In this document: positions 50,913 to 63,655 of the stretch, piece after piece | How the letters are laid out: each line of letters begins with the position of its first letter | How positions within the stretch are numbered: position 1 is the first letter of the stretch | NCBI RefSeq assembly: GCF_010015445.1 | Contig: NC_053119.1 | Location: 28,250,383-28,314,382, forward strand | Direction: 5' to 3' | Length of the DNA: 64,000 nucleotides | Origin: Perca fluviatilis | Taxonomy: Eukaryota > Chordata > Actinopteri > Perciformes > Percidae | Translations under genes and position numbers: made by a program | Notes under the pieces: model-generated | What the model was told of the DNA's origin: nothing | Databases searched by the model: none | The model's input: only the letters and a program-made list of their open reading frames with translations

Positions 50913-51070
50913 CACACACATATACATACATACATATATATATATATACATACACATTATATATATATATATACATTATATATATATATACATACACATT
51001 ATATATATATATATACATACCCACATTATATATACATACACATTATATATATATATATATGTATATATAT
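50872..51070. repeat. Compound (TA)n/(CA)n minisatellite
   Basis: A 200-bp AT-rich array in which runs of TATATA alternate with TACATACACATT about every 30-40 bases. It looks like a higher-order repeat of a dinucleotide array. Confidence 0.95.
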
Positions 51071-51072
51071 TT

Positions 51073-53239
51073 ACTGCCAAAAATCAAACATCAAAAGGCT
51101 TAATCAGTTTGTCATGTCGGTGTGGCTGTTTTTCATGGTGGAGGAATATAAACCTTTCCTCAGTTTGTTAACTAACTAGCTAGAAAATCATCTTCCTCTC
51201 ATGCACGCTGACAGCAAACTTTTTCATACATAAATGAAGCTCCATTGTTTATTGATACCCATATATAGCAACAATTCATGGTTAGAATTTTTTTAGCAGT
51301 TTATTTGGATGTGACCCCATCTGCCTCCACACACATTGGATAAGGCAAACTGTATCATATGCCTGTTATAACCACCTATTTAGTTTCATTTTGTTAATGA
51401 CTCCACCCACTTGAACTAAGTAACATTATGTTTTATCATGTATTTGCTATCCTCATCAAATGTAAATATTTGAAATTATTTTTTATGCTTTTTCCATCTG
51501 CACCAGGGGCAGTTACTAATCTTCACTGTATCAATCCCAGTTTAGTTGGTACATGTGCTACATGTTGTAAGACACTATACCTCTCTGGTTTGCTGTGTGG
51601 AGCGTGAACATTGCTGTTCAGAATGACATAGTATAATTAGTGTAAAACGAGCTAATAGCGTGAACGCGTCCGTTCTAAAGTATAATCAAGACCATATCAA
51701 ATACCCCAGATAATACCCCAGAAGCTGGCACCCGCATCTGGCCAATATCAAACCGCCACAACGGCTAACCGAAGTGAAAATGGCATATTGTACGTTTAAA
51801 TGGAAAACAAATGATACAGATATGTTTATATTGCCTGAGCTAAGGTATCGTAAAAGGTATTGTTTAAGTATTTGTACCAAAACTTAGGTATTGCATTGGA
51901 CCCTTGATGATACCCTACCCCCTCTTCCCTTTTGGAGGTGCTGCTTGACGCTGTTAAATACCTCCTGCACCAATCACCTGGTCCACATCTGCAGATTACT
52001 CAGGATAAACAGAAGCACTAAGTTCACTTTAATGCATTGTTTTGTCCTAGTACTACAGCCCCAGCGGCACACATTGGGTCTCCCTGTTTGGCTGTCTAGT
52101 AGTAGGACCTCATCCAGGTTGAGTAGTCTCTCCAGCAGTGCGTAAACAGAGGCTGTGGACCATCTCTCTGGGCACTTTGGCACCCATACCAAGCTAACAT
52201 TATGCCTCACTGCAAAGTCCTCTCGTTTGTCCTGCACTGACTCAGTCACATTGGCAGGCAGTTTCACCTTGTGCTCTGAAGGTAACTACCACGCGAGAGA
52301 ACAAGCTCTGCTTCACTGCTTCAAGAGTGCAAAGCAATATTAGAATATCTGTATTTAAATACCTCTCTAGGTTAGCTAAGTAAGCTAAGCAACATAAAAG
52401 GCTAATAACACCATTGTCATTTCGCTCTGGAAAATAGCTGTGACCTGGTTCTTGAAAAGTCAACATAGTCCTTGAGCAGAGAGAAGGGTTATTTGCCCCA
52501 ATTAGCCAGGAAGTGGCATTTCATTGCTTTGGACTGATGCAACCCATTTTGTGGTGCAGATCAGGGGTCCAGCAATGTAAACCTGCTGTTTTTTTTGTTG
52601 TTTTTTAAACAAAACAAAATGTACACAATTGTTTCTTAAACGGTTTATGATTATATAAACAATAACATATCTTACCTAAATTCCTCTATACCAGCAGTTC
52701 AATTAAGCAACTCATAGTAAGACCGCCAGAATAAGGTCTTATATTCTGTGATGGCAAGTACTTTTTCTATGTGGATTGTGTGAGGATTTGAGATTTGGTC
52801 AGTAACATACGGTTGCAGTTATTTTTAGAAAATTCTATCTGATGTAGTTTGGTAATTAATGAGCCAGATCTGTTAAATTCAGATGGGACCAATGCCAGCC
52901 CAGATTAGTCTGAGACTGTGATTTTGGTCCCAGTTTGCACTTTGTCTGTACAGTCAAGATATTTGGAAATGACAGGGCTCACCTTCTCAGTAGAGGCTAT
53001 TTGGCTCCATGCATTTTTGTACAGCATTAAAAAAAAAAAAAAAACATATGCAGACTCGCAAATTGCCAGTTTCAGTCTATAACCCTAAACATGCAGCCTT
53101 CATTTGGATTTGTTAAAGTTTTTGTTTCATGGCTCCCAGAATGGAGTGGTCACATCAGTGTGTCACCTGACACCCAAAGGGAGAAAGTGCGAGTCCCTGC
53201 CAAAAGTAATCCCTCAAACACATTTTACTGTGTGTCGTA
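51073..53239. other. Non-coding stretch, nothing certain
   Basis: No exon or complete transposon was recognised. A minus-strand open frame at 51974-52267 is discussed among the rejected items. An A homopolymer lies at 53029-53044. Confidence 0.35.
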
Positions 53240-53330
53240 TGTAGTCTGTGTACGGATTGTAAAGCCCCTTAAGGCAAATGTAAGATTTGTGATATAGTGT
53301 TATATAAATAATATCGACTTGACTTCATTT
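53240..53330 (+). mobile_element. Retroposon 3' tail fragment (LINE/SINE type)
   Basis: The phrase TACGGATTGTAAAGCCCCTT, then AGGCAAATG, then GTGATATAGTGTTATATAAA and TAATATCGACTTGACTT, resembles the conserved 3' ends of fish LINE-related retroposons that finish ATATAAATAAAATTGACTTG. Only the tail is present. Confidence 0.45.
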
Positions 53331-53557
53331 ATGTTGATTCGAATTTGACTGAGGAATGCCGAAAACACAATGCTAAGGTTTTGCTCTTCCTGACCTGTGG
53401 TTTTTAGGTACATGCATTTCCTGCAATTAGCAAGACTTGAGCTTACTTTTGGTTGTATAGCAAACAAACTCTTGTTAGAGCTATGACAATATGATTTTGG
53501 GCGTTAGCCTGGCTCCGCCCTCCTACGTACTTCCGCTCAATTTTCATTTCCCTTCAG

Positions 53558-53600
<43 letters not shown>
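53558..53600. repeat. (TAC)n trinucleotide repeat
   Basis: Fourteen uninterrupted TAC units between CCTTCAG and CAGTACAACTGG. Confidence 0.97.
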
Positions 53601-53602
<2 letters not shown>

Positions 53603-54106
53603 GTACAACTGGGTTGTACTAAATTCTAACTTCACTTCTTGCTTGTTTCAGGTACTTATTCACTGTTTGGCAATAATACTGCTCCTTGGCTGCTTAATCT
53701 GCATGTTTAGAGTAAGAATTCTGCTGAATTGTCATAAAGTTAGGGGACTGTATAAAACGGGGTTCACGACAACCTCAAACACTTCTAAAGCTAAAAGTCA
53801 GCACTTTAAGTTCATAGTTTCATTGTAAATCAAATGGGGTGGAGTAGAGCCAAAACAATGAAAAACATATCACTGTCTTAACGCTATCTGACTGTACTGG
53901 ATGTAAATGCAGTGGATGTTTCAAGGTATAATATTTATTTTATTTTTTATCTGAAGCACTTTAAAGTTAGCAAAAAAAAGGGAAATGTTATTCTCATGGT
54001 TTCTGAGCCATTATTCTAATGATCATTACAAGTGCATTTGTGTTTGAAAAGGTAAATTGGAGCCCATGACCACAATCTGACACTTCATTAAACAAACAAT
54101 AAAACT

Positions 54107-54296
54107 GTGGCCGGGTTAGCTCAGTTGGTAGAGCGGGCACACATATGCAGAGGTTTATGCCTCGACGCAGAAGGTCCATGGTTCAAGTCTGACCTGTGAC
54201 TATTTCCTACATGTCTTCCCCCTTTCTCTCCTCATTCACATCTAGCTGTCCTATCAATTAAAGGCGGAAATGACCAAAAAACTATCTAAAAAAACA
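54107..54296 (+). mobile_element. tRNA-derived SINE
   Basis: The head carries RNA polymerase III promoter boxes: box A TAGCTCAGTTGGTAG (54117-54131) and box B GGTTCAAGTCT (54180-54190). After the tRNA-like head comes a non-tRNA body with CTACATGTCTTCCCCCTTTC, and then an A-rich tail ending AACTATCTAAAAAAAC. The spacing between boxes is larger than in a normal tRNA, and no acceptor-stem pairing is kept, so this is not a functional tRNA. The same body phrase occurs in common percomorph SINEs. Confidence 0.85.
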
Positions 54297-54299
54297 CAC

Positions 54300-57200
54300 C
54301 AGCTCCCGAGTAAAGCAGGCTTAGTTCAAGAGGGTCAAAAAAAGAATTACTATGCTAATAGAATGCAGTGTTTTCTCCCTTTTTATGTAGTTTACTCGGG
54401 TGTTTATGTAACTGTACCATATCCACTTTGAAAGCTAAGGGTTCCGCTCTCTCATGTGTATCTTTGGAAAATCACCAGCCTAAATAAATGGTTCACCATT
54501 CCTGGAACAGCAAGAAATACAGAAGAGAATTTAAAGTCTGGACTGATCAAAGGAAAGAGTAAATACCAGTACAGACCCTCATAAATGTGTTACTGTTGTG
54601 AAAGAAAATGAAAATAATCAGAATTTTTTTTTTTGTTTTGTATCCTTATGGACACAAAAACGCACATGAAAAACACACAGATGAATCTGCACTGCATCAC
54701 ATGTCTGTGAGACTGATGACAAAGACAGAGAGGCAAGTGATAAAGTCTCAGAAAACTGCTCCTGCTTGGGAAAAAAAAAATGAAGAGCTAGCAACATTAC
54801 AAACTTACCTTCAAGACATCTCATCCATTTGCTTCACCTCCATCTCCCCAGAGGAGGGAGGAGGCATGTGGAAAGGAAAGCACAGACCAAGGGAAGTGAG
54901 GTCGGAGGTTCAAGAATACCAAATGGGCTCCACATTAGAGAGATAAAGAGAGGCTAAAGTGAGCTTCAGCTGCTGATGCTTTTCAAACTGTCAGATGTTT
55001 GATTTTTTTTTGGTAAAAGCATTAAGCAATTTCTTTCATTTTTGCAGTACAATGTCCACCTGTCAGGAGCCACCCTGCACCTACAGCAATGTGCAAACTC
55101 TAGAGCGATGCAGAAAATGGTTCCCTTCCATTTTCAGCGTTAAAAGCTATTTCCATTTGCTAAATTCAAGGTCTGTATTTTGCAGGCTACATTTATGTCA
55201 TTCCTGAGGTCTTTTTTTCTTTTAGAATAAAGCATTTTAGAAGATAGACTATTTTCCTTGGAGATAGTCCTCTGAGAAATACTGTGGGCCAATTGCGGAT
55301 TCCTCCCTCGCCATGACTGAAGCATTGGGTAAGACTGAAAGAAAAAAAACAAAGAACAGGAAACACCTACACAGGCAAAAGTAATAGCGTAGAGAAAGCA
55401 AAGAGAGGCTCAACAAAAAGCTGTTTTTGACATATTTGGCATGCACTGTTTGAATGAGAAGTAGAGAGTGAGGGCGAGAGGAAAAAGGGGGGCCTGAGAG
55501 ACAGAGAGACTGACAAAATGTCACAGGACAACAATTTTACTTCCAATATTTGGTACAGCAGGTCCCCTCATGTGAAAAAAAGTAGCTGATGACACAGACT
55601 GATACAGATGATTCTGCTGATCTGATTAGAGAAGAAAGGGTGCATTTGGCTAATGAAACCTCTAACCTGGTGAAGCGTTACACTAATTAAACAGCCCTGC
55701 CCTGAATACAGGATGTCTGATTCTGCAACAAAACAATCGAAAACAGCTCTCCCAAAGCATCGCCGCGAGTCTGGCTGTCTGCTTCGTATTCAGCCAATGA
55801 GAGGAACATCGTCTGATCCAAACTACAGAGCGGTGACTGATTGGCTGACTGCTGAGGAGCCTGGCGGCAGGCCTGCTGAGAGCACTGTGAGGAGAGCAGG
55901 TGTGTGTGGCGGGTGTGCGAGTGTGTGTGAGTCCAGTGCATGTGTGGTGCTGGTGGGTGGTCGAGATGAAGAAAACATTGTATGGAATCATAAGAGCTCA
56001 GGCTGAGTACCAAGGCTTGGTGTTTGTGTGGTATACAGACAAGCAGGTGCTGTAGCAGATACTGTCATGGCAGAGAAGTACACACATTGGGCCTCATGCA
56101 AGAACCACTCATATTAACAGATTTTTTCTTGATTGGCACGCACCAGTGATTTGGCAAATACCAATGGTAAAATAAAGTCACTCTACCGGTACTTGGATCG
56201 GAAATAAAGGATGAAGAAAGACTCGTATTGAAGCAATAATTTATTACACATTCTATATTAACCCTTGTATTGTCCTCGGGTCAAATGTGACCCGTTTTCA
56301 AAGATTTTTTTATATCAGAAGTCTTACAACCAAATTGCCCCAAAATAACTCGGATGCATGCATGTACGTTAGATGGAACCCATACAGCATTCCTTGCAGG
56401 TAAAATTAATACTTCCATTTCATAGCATTCAGACTTAAACGGTTTTAAAACAGAACCCTAAATAAACTTCTGTGATTCACTCAACATCCTCTGATCTTAA
56501 ATATTAGTCAAAATAATTCATAACCTTTGCTTTTTTAAACTAATAATTTGGTTTATTGACCATGAATAAAACATTTTTTTAAAAGCATTGAAAAAAGTGA
56601 CAAAAACTTTTTTTTAAATCGTCAAAAGCAGTTAAAAAAATAAATAAAAAAAAACTACCAAAGAAGTCCTAATACGATAGGAAATATTATATTAACTGCT
56701 CAAAATGTTCCTATAAACATATAAACTTGGAAGTATTTTCCCTGAGAAAGACGGACAAACACACCAACTGTGCCTAGTCATGGACTCTTTTGCTGAGGAA
56801 GTTTTTTTTTATAACTTCAGTGTAGGCAGCTTTATTAATATTTTACGTCCCGACACTGATAACTTTTTTTCTGATTACCAACAGCACAACTGTGACATTT
56901 TTACTCTAATAACATTTTGTCAGTAAGACTTGCCCTCACATTTTGCTGCACTTCTAAACTACACAAAGGGGATAAAAGCCATCAAAATACATTAGAGCAA
57001 ACAGCACAATCACTTCCAACTTGGAATTACTAAAAGCATAAAGTATCTACCAACCCCTGTTAAGTTGTATCAATACTACGGCCTTTTAAAGTCAATGAAT
57101 CAGCCTTCTGTCTAATGGGGGGTCTACTGTTTGTTCACCAAGTATGCAGGCAATGGACCCATGTTAATGAAAAGCTGTTAGTGGCATTCTCCATTTAAAC

Positions 57201-58820
57201 AGCACAGTCTGAATCAATTTAGAGCATTTTATTTCATGCGCCCATAACGCCTGTAGGCTGCTTAGTGGTCACAGGGCAGTGAAAGGAATATTGGCCCAGT
57301 GTCTAGGCTCGTAAGGAAGGGATGAGGAGTAAAGGACAAAAAACTGTAGCGGGAGCCAGAGGGTATAGGTTCAATATGGTTGACAATGACTGAAACAAAA
57401 AATAAAAAATTTAAAAGCAAATAAAAAACCTACAATTTACAATTGATTACATTGTTTTATTCACTGTTAATAACGCAGAGTTGTTCTTTTAACTTTAGCT
57501 TTAACACCCTGTAATATCTAACCGCAGTATGATGGGTGTAGCTCACGCATTTCAGCAAGAAAAAAAATTCACTCTCCCTGCAGTCCCACATGTCCCACGG
57601 CTAGTTTAGTTACAGGTCCCTGGATCGCCTTGTACACAAATCTTGTCTGTTGTCCTCAATACTGCTTGGTTTCACTTAACAAACGCATCATTCAACTTTA
57701 TTTATTCTTACGAGCTTTTTTTCTCCGTAATACCGTACTGAAAAATAAAATCCTTTCATGTAACATTTTCTCTACTGTGTTCCTTGCCCAAGGCTATGAA
57801 TTGAATCCACTGCCAAAGCTGCTGCACCCTGTACTTGTTTGCAGGCTTTCAGCTGCTTGTACCTCTGTGGGCTATTCAGCGGGCTAGCGACAGCCACAGG
57901 AGTGCTGTGAAAGTTATTCTGTAAGCCCCAGCAGGGGGCTGTGTGGAGGAGACTGAGTACCCAGGGCCTTCATGTGAGGAGGGCCCAAAAAGATGCTAGA
58001 ATGAATAGCTGTGGATGCGGGGAGGGACCCATAGGAAATGCCTTTCTACAGGGACCAGAATTTTGTGCTACGCCCCTGATCCCCACAGAGAGAGCAAACT
58101 CCCATCAAGCATAGAAATAACACAGAAGGGTTAGAATAATCGTTATGTTGTAAAGAACTTGTGATGCTCATTGCTTTTTAAACCACACACAAAAGCCTCC
58201 ATTCTCCTTCGGAGGCGAAGGTCTTGCTGTGTTAAAACATCGATTCACAAAACATCAGTTTCAGTCTAGATATCTCAACGGCACGGGAGACTAGAAGAGA
58301 CGAGAACAAAGTGCTCTCAGACGTGCCGCAGACACAGAGCTGGTGCATATGTGTAAACCAGCTGGATCCATCTGAGCCTTGCCACCAATGATCTCTAGCT
58401 GCTAAGTCAATCTAACAGTTAAAACGCACTCAATCCTCACTCTTACTAAAAGCACATATCCTCTGCTCAAACTATTCCCCCAGCCTGCATCCAGAATGCG
58501 TTTTGCACGCGTCTGTGCATGTGCCCGACCCGTTTAAATATAGCACAAATCAGTGCATGCACAGGTGTGGCCGTCACTGTGTGTTAATATGTGCACGTAT
58601 ATGAGGGCCTGGTAGAACGCTGTAACAGAGGAGACATGACTCTCATCAAGACGTCTGGCTGTGCAGTGCAGAGACCACACCGAGCCTGGACCAAAGCCAT
58701 TGAGCAGGTAGAGGCCATTAATCAAAGTTCAGTCAGGCCAGGGACGGATGTAGACAGACAGTCTCCGCCTGCTGTCACACTACCTACAACTCCCCTCACA
58801 ACTGCCTCAACATACACACA
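54300..58820. other. Non-coding stretch with one probable repeat
   Basis: Apart from the segment at 56259 I see no assignable element. The part at 55713-56006 is open in several frames and moderately GC-rich but shows no domain. The part at 57895-58080 (CCCCAGCAGGGGGCTGTGTG) has repeat-like wording without clear ends. Confidence 0.35.
56259..56720. repeat. Dispersed repeat beginning TTAACCCTTGTATTGTCC
   Basis: It begins TTAACCCTTGTATTGTCCTC and then carries the palindromic CGGGTCAAATGTGACCCG. The CCTCGGGTCAAATTTGACCC phrase is common in teleost repeats. The right end was not found. The remainder is A/T-rich, with several A and T runs. Confidence 0.5.
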
Positions 58821-58825
58821 CGCTA

Positions 58826-58865
<40 letters not shown>

Positions 58866-59155
58866 GGCACTATCTTTGTGGGGACCCGCCATTGACATAA
58901 TGCATTCCCTAGCCCCTTACCCTAAGCTTAACCATCACAACTAAATGCCTAACCTTAACCCTTACCCTAACCATAACCATAACCTAATTCTAACCCTAAT
59001 CCTAAAAACAAGTCTTAACCCTCAAACAGCCCTTTAAAGTTGTGGGGTCCAGCATTTTGGCCACACAAAGCTGTTGGGACCCCACAAGTATAGTGGACTC
59101 CCGGGTTTTGGACCCCACGAATATAGTTAAACAAGAACACACACACACACAGATG
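58826..59155. repeat. CA array plus GTGGGGACC / telomere-like dispersed repeat
   Basis: A CA array (58826-58859) is followed by CTATCTTTGTGGGGACCCG. Then comes a degenerate CCCTAA-like tract (58910-59010: CCTAACCTTAACCCTTACCC, CATAACCTAATTCTAACCCT), then GTGGGGTCCAGCATTTTGG and GGACCCCACGAATATAG, and another CA run. From general knowledge this whole arrangement is a recurrent teleost interspersed repeat. It is not a telomere. Confidence 0.7.
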
Positions 59156-60536
59156 TGCGGTATATTCACACAAATATGAGACTGTGGTCAACAAGGATCT
59201 AGCACGGTCCACTGGGCCTGAAAAAAAAAAAAAGAAGTGGTTTATGGGCCTAATGCAGACGTCAAGGGCATTGTAGTTTTGATTTACGGTGGCCCTGTGG
59301 CCCGATTGTGATGTATTGCAGAGGTTCGGCATTTTACATTGTGATGAATACTGTTGGTTGTGGGACCAGATCAATTCTGTAGACACTTTAGGGGGTGCTG
59401 TATGCCAGGTCCTCAGCCTCGAAGGTTGCCAAGGAGAATCCAAACCATTATTTATAGAAATACAAGTTTTTTTTTCTTCTTTTTCTTTCTTTTAGTCACT
59501 CTTCAGCCACAAGCCAAACATTCAAACATCTTTCATAAAGGGCAAAGGGGGAAGAGGACTTTTTTTTTTTTTTTACTGAGGTGAAATATGAAGGAAGAAA
59601 ATAATAAGTCCACCTGGAAGATACATGATTTGAAAAAGGTTGGAGACGAAAAAAAAAAAAAATCACAATGGATTTCGCAAGGCCAGCTGGGGTTTCAATT
59701 CCAATGAATGTGGCGGCTCATGGCAATATGGAGCATGTACGCTCGAAACAACAAAAAAAACAAAGAAAGAAAAAGTCTGCAACTTGCCACTTGGTTGTCC
59801 CTCTACTGCCTCCTTTTCAATTCTCATCCTACTTTTATTCCTGCACTCTCCCTTGAACGCAAACAAATGTGTTGGTATGCATGATGCTTTGCCTGGGCAC
59901 AGGATGCGATGGAAGAACCCTGATGTGTTGTGCACCACAGAGATAGAGCGGGGGATGCACATCATAAATCTAAATAACTAAACTCCTATTTTAGAAGGTA
60001 TGCATGCACAAGGAATGCTATACACATGACTGACACTGATTGTGCAGCACAGAAATCTGTTTACATAATATCATAAATCAAACACCACAGGTAAAGCGAG
60101 GCTGCCGCAAACTGTAAGCACCCACTTATTCTGATACATGTGCTTAGTAATGCATAGCTGCCTATAGTCCGCTTATGTGGCAGAAGGCTTGCCGTTAGAA
60201 GGACGTGATAACTGCGCTGCCAGTTTACTATCATAACATGTGGTAATCCTCTTAAGGCTGGGATAGTAGATGATCTCCAGACAAAGGGAGACTTGAAAGG
60301 GACAAGCAAAAGCTCACCGTACCTTACCCCCATCACTCCCTCGACACAGAAATAACACAACACACAAAACATTAATACACATGTACATAAGCATGTGCAC
60401 ATAATGTAGCATCGGAGACACCAGTCCACCCTAACCCCCAAGCATAATCTCCCTATTCATAAACAAACTGTGTAAATCCCCTTGAGGTGCTAAAAGGGCC
60501 ACCTAGGGGTGGGGCTTGGGAGACAGTTTCACTGGC

Positions 60537-61180
60537 CCCGGTTCACACCTGGCATTGCCTTGCGTTTTGGGTAATACAATCACAACTTCACAGCTCTGAG
60601 TACAGATGTGAATGCGCCCAAGATGCATTAAGGAGGCATTGAGATCTGATTGTTCAGACCACATTCAGAGGTGGTCTGGGCCAGTGTGTACGCGAATGTA
60701 TCCTGGGCGACATCCAAGGACCGCCAACTCAACTGACATCCTCTGGGTAAGTGTAGCGTAGCGTTCCCAGATCGAGCAAGCGGGCTTTGTCCACATCTTT
60801 TGGGATTTTTGAAAAGCCCATAGAGACATATTATGAGTGTGTCAAACATCTTTTGAGCAATTTGGTTTGCCTGGAACACGCCAATGATGCAGGAGACCGG
60901 AGTTGAAGTCCTGTCATGGGCTTGCAATTTACATTTTTATTCCTAACTGCAATCTTTCCCTAACCAGGTGTGTTGTGGCTAACCCAGTGTGTTCACACTT
61001 GTACACATCATTCATTTGTGTAAATCTGCTCGCTGGACCATTTGTGCAGTCCATGTTGATTCGCCCCAAACCAGCCAATGTACCAACTGTATAGACATTA
61101 GCTGTAAGTAAGCTAAAAACCATTGACTTTGTATGCAATCAAGCGGACTATTCTTGCATTCTGTCTGAACACACCTTAAC
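60537..61180. mobile_element. Degenerate dispersed element (GGTTCACACCTGGCATT type)
   Basis: It begins CCCGGTTCACACCTGGCATT and carries CTCTGAGTACAGATGTGAAT, GATCTGATTGTTCAGACCAC and GGTGGTCTGGGCCAGTGTG, a set of phrases known from fish DNA transposon repeats. A partial mirror of the start (GCATTCTGTCTGAACACACC) lies directly before the hAT element at 61181. The ends are not firmly set. Confidence 0.5.
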
Positions 61181-61895
61181 TAGAGATGCACTGATTACAA
61201 CTTTCTAGGGTGATTCCGATTTCCGATTTTCATTGAGTTAGGCCAGCCGATGCCGATTTCATTTTTTCTAACCACTTTACAGCACACACAAATATTTATT
61301 TTCTATCTTTTCTTTAATAGAACATTTTGCACAGAACATAGAAAAACTTTTGAACAGATAATGGATCACTATAAAATAGAACTATATAAATTACTCCTGG
61401 TGTGGGAAATTCACACACATCTAAAGTGCAATGTTAGAACCATTTCCTTCTTTTCACATCCAATATCCAACTAAAAAAATGGGATTTTGGTTTTTGGTGT
61501 TGTACCTCCACACCCTACTTTTTCCTTGCAGGTGTTGCATATTGCAAACTTGTTATCTTCTGCACACACGCTGAAGAATTTCCAAAAAGCTGACATGCTG
61601 CAGGTTAATTCACGAGGTTCCCTACATGTGCGAGAATAGCGCGGACACGCGCTTCACACCGCGAACGGGTACGGGCGACACACCGTGGAAAAGTTGAGAG
61701 AAAGGAAAAAGAGACTGTGCTGTCGTGTCCGTGTGTGCGTGCGTCCTTGAGAACTGTAACTCGTATAACTTACGTTGTCAGTTAATTGTAGCGTTGACCG
61801 GCATGAAGTCGGCATATGTCAGACTGACCTGCCGGTCGCCGGTCATGGCCGAGCACGTAAAAACCGGCCAATTCCGGTCTATTGGTGCATCTCTA
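61181..61895. mobile_element. Non-autonomous hAT transposon with exact 8-bp target duplication
   Basis: The element runs from TAGAGATGCACTGATTACAA to CGGTCTATTGGTGCATCTCTA (other strand TAGAGATGCACCAATAGACC). ACCTTAAC occurs on both sides (61173-61180 and 61896-61903), an 8-bp duplication as expected for hAT insertion. The 715-bp interior has no transposase and includes a CpG-rich right half with CGGT-rich subterminal motifs. Confidence 0.9.
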
Positions 61896-62190
61896 ACCTT
61901 AACCATATATTTTAACTTCCCCTCAGGCCATAATGTCAGTCAAGGTATGCAGAGTTTTCAGTATTGGATTGTAAATAAAAAAAGACATGGTGACCTAACA
62001 CATACAGCAACCAGGTCAGCCTCCTTTTGTCTGTTTGTTGACTTTGCCTGTGAGGTGAAAGGTTGCTTCTGATCTCCTTTGATCCATGGCATTAGTGGCA
62101 ATATCCAACAGCATCACTTAAAACGTCCCATCTGTCTGTCTACAAGGTCTGTCTCAGAGTATGATCGCTTCAAATATACCAGCCACCCCC

Positions 62191-62218
62191 AACACACACA
62201 CACACACACACACACACA
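62191..62218. repeat. (CA)n microsatellite
   Basis: Fourteen CA units following a CCCCC run. Confidence 0.95.
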
Positions 62219-62639
62219 ACCCAATTAGAGATTAAAGCTGCCACAGACCTATATCACTACATAATCCTTTGTTTAACATAATTTCAGCATCTCAAATCAC
62301 AACAGTCTCAATATTCTCTCCAGCATGACATTTCATGAAAAGAATCTAAGAGATTACATTGGTTATTATTCATCATAGAATATTACATTTAGATATATAC
62401 GGGTAGTACAGAAAAGCTTGTGGCAGCAATAAGATAAAAATATGAATATTGTCTCCATTGTCAGACTAGCTGCGTGTAGGCGAGTGTCCAATTATAGTGA
62501 CGGTAAAAGGGACATGGAGTAAAGCTTTTTAAGCAGACGGGCACACAGCTACATAAATTACAGTAAACAGTCATGAATCAGATCATTGTAGAGGGAAGCA
62601 TGTATTAAGCTAAACAGATGAAAAGAGGACAAGATTTGG

Positions 62640-62692
62640 AGTTGCCGCACGCACGCACGCACTCACTCACACACAAACACACACACACACAA
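62640..62692. repeat. Imperfect CACG/CACA tract
   Basis: CGCACGCACGCACGCACTCA, followed by CTCACACACAAACACACAC. Confidence 0.85.
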
Positions 62693-62869
62693 TTAGGGCT
62701 TGACAGAGGGCACGTCTACAGAAAAAATACACTGGAAATCCCACATTAATCCTATATACCTTCTAGCTGCACATTAAAAATAAAAAAAAAAACATACACC
62801 ATGCGCACAACACACACAAACCAGATTCACTGTTTAAACTAACACCATGCAGGACCCCTCTTCACTCAC

Positions 62870-63120
<251 letters not shown>

Positions 63121-63522
63121 TGCTACATAACCACATACTTCATCATTACAGTGTGAAAACAAGATTATCTCCACTGAGAATAGGGGGGGTGTAACAGGGG
63201 AGAAAACTCTTAGCTGGTGTTGCGGACAGGTTGCAGCCCAACAGAGAAGGAGTGCAGACTTTCATTCGGAGGATCACAGGATTATTTTAGACGTGTGTCT
63301 AATTAGATTCCACTTTTAATCTTTCTTTAGAGGTTACTTTTTGGAAAAGAGAAGTTGAATAAATATTCAAATTCACGATAAAATAACTTCACTCTCAGTT
63401 GAAATCAACTCGTAATGTCTTTCAGCAAGTAGTTTCTATTGTAATTTTCTCTATATTTTCTCATGGACTGGTGTGCTTTAATCTGCATTGATTGTGGAAT
63501 TCCTGGAAAAGTAAAGCTGCAT

Positions 63523-63655
63523 TTAAAGGGGAACTATGCAGTTTTTTTTTTTAGCTTAATTTACCTTAACTGAACAGCTTCGGAGTCATTGGAATGGTTA
63601 TATGACTTTTTTCGGGTTGAATGGTGGTCGTCCCACCCACCAGGCCTGTGAGCAG
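63523..63655. mobile_element. TTAA-ended miniature transposon, family 3 (inverted, truncated copy)
   Basis: It reads TTAAAGGGGAACTATGCAG, then a T run, then AGCTTAATTTACC, and TTCGGAGTCATTGGAATGG, the reverse complement of the right end of the 39789-40290 element. The match continues to the GGCCTGTGAG phrase near 63650 and then stops, so it is a terminal fragment in the opposite orientation. Confidence 0.85.

Noticed and set aside
51974..52267. Minus-strand open frame containing CPERWSTASVYALLERLLN, which recalls the CPTRW...MLERLLEQ motif of hAT transposases.
   Set aside because: Only one short phrase fits. The rest has no hAT character and no other transposase block lies nearby, so it was not called.
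54107..54190. tRNA-like sequence with box A and box B.
   Set aside because: The box spacing is too large, no cloverleaf stem closes, and a SINE body and tail follow. It is called a SINE, not a tRNA gene.
55683..56013. Overlapping open frames of about 100 codons on both strands in a moderately GC-rich part.
   Set aside because: Open frames in several phases at once suggest composition rather than selection. No recognisable domain or exon borders.
58910..59010. Possible interstitial telomere.
   Set aside because: The CCCTAA units are too degenerate, and the flanks match a dispersed repeat. It is described as part of that repeat.
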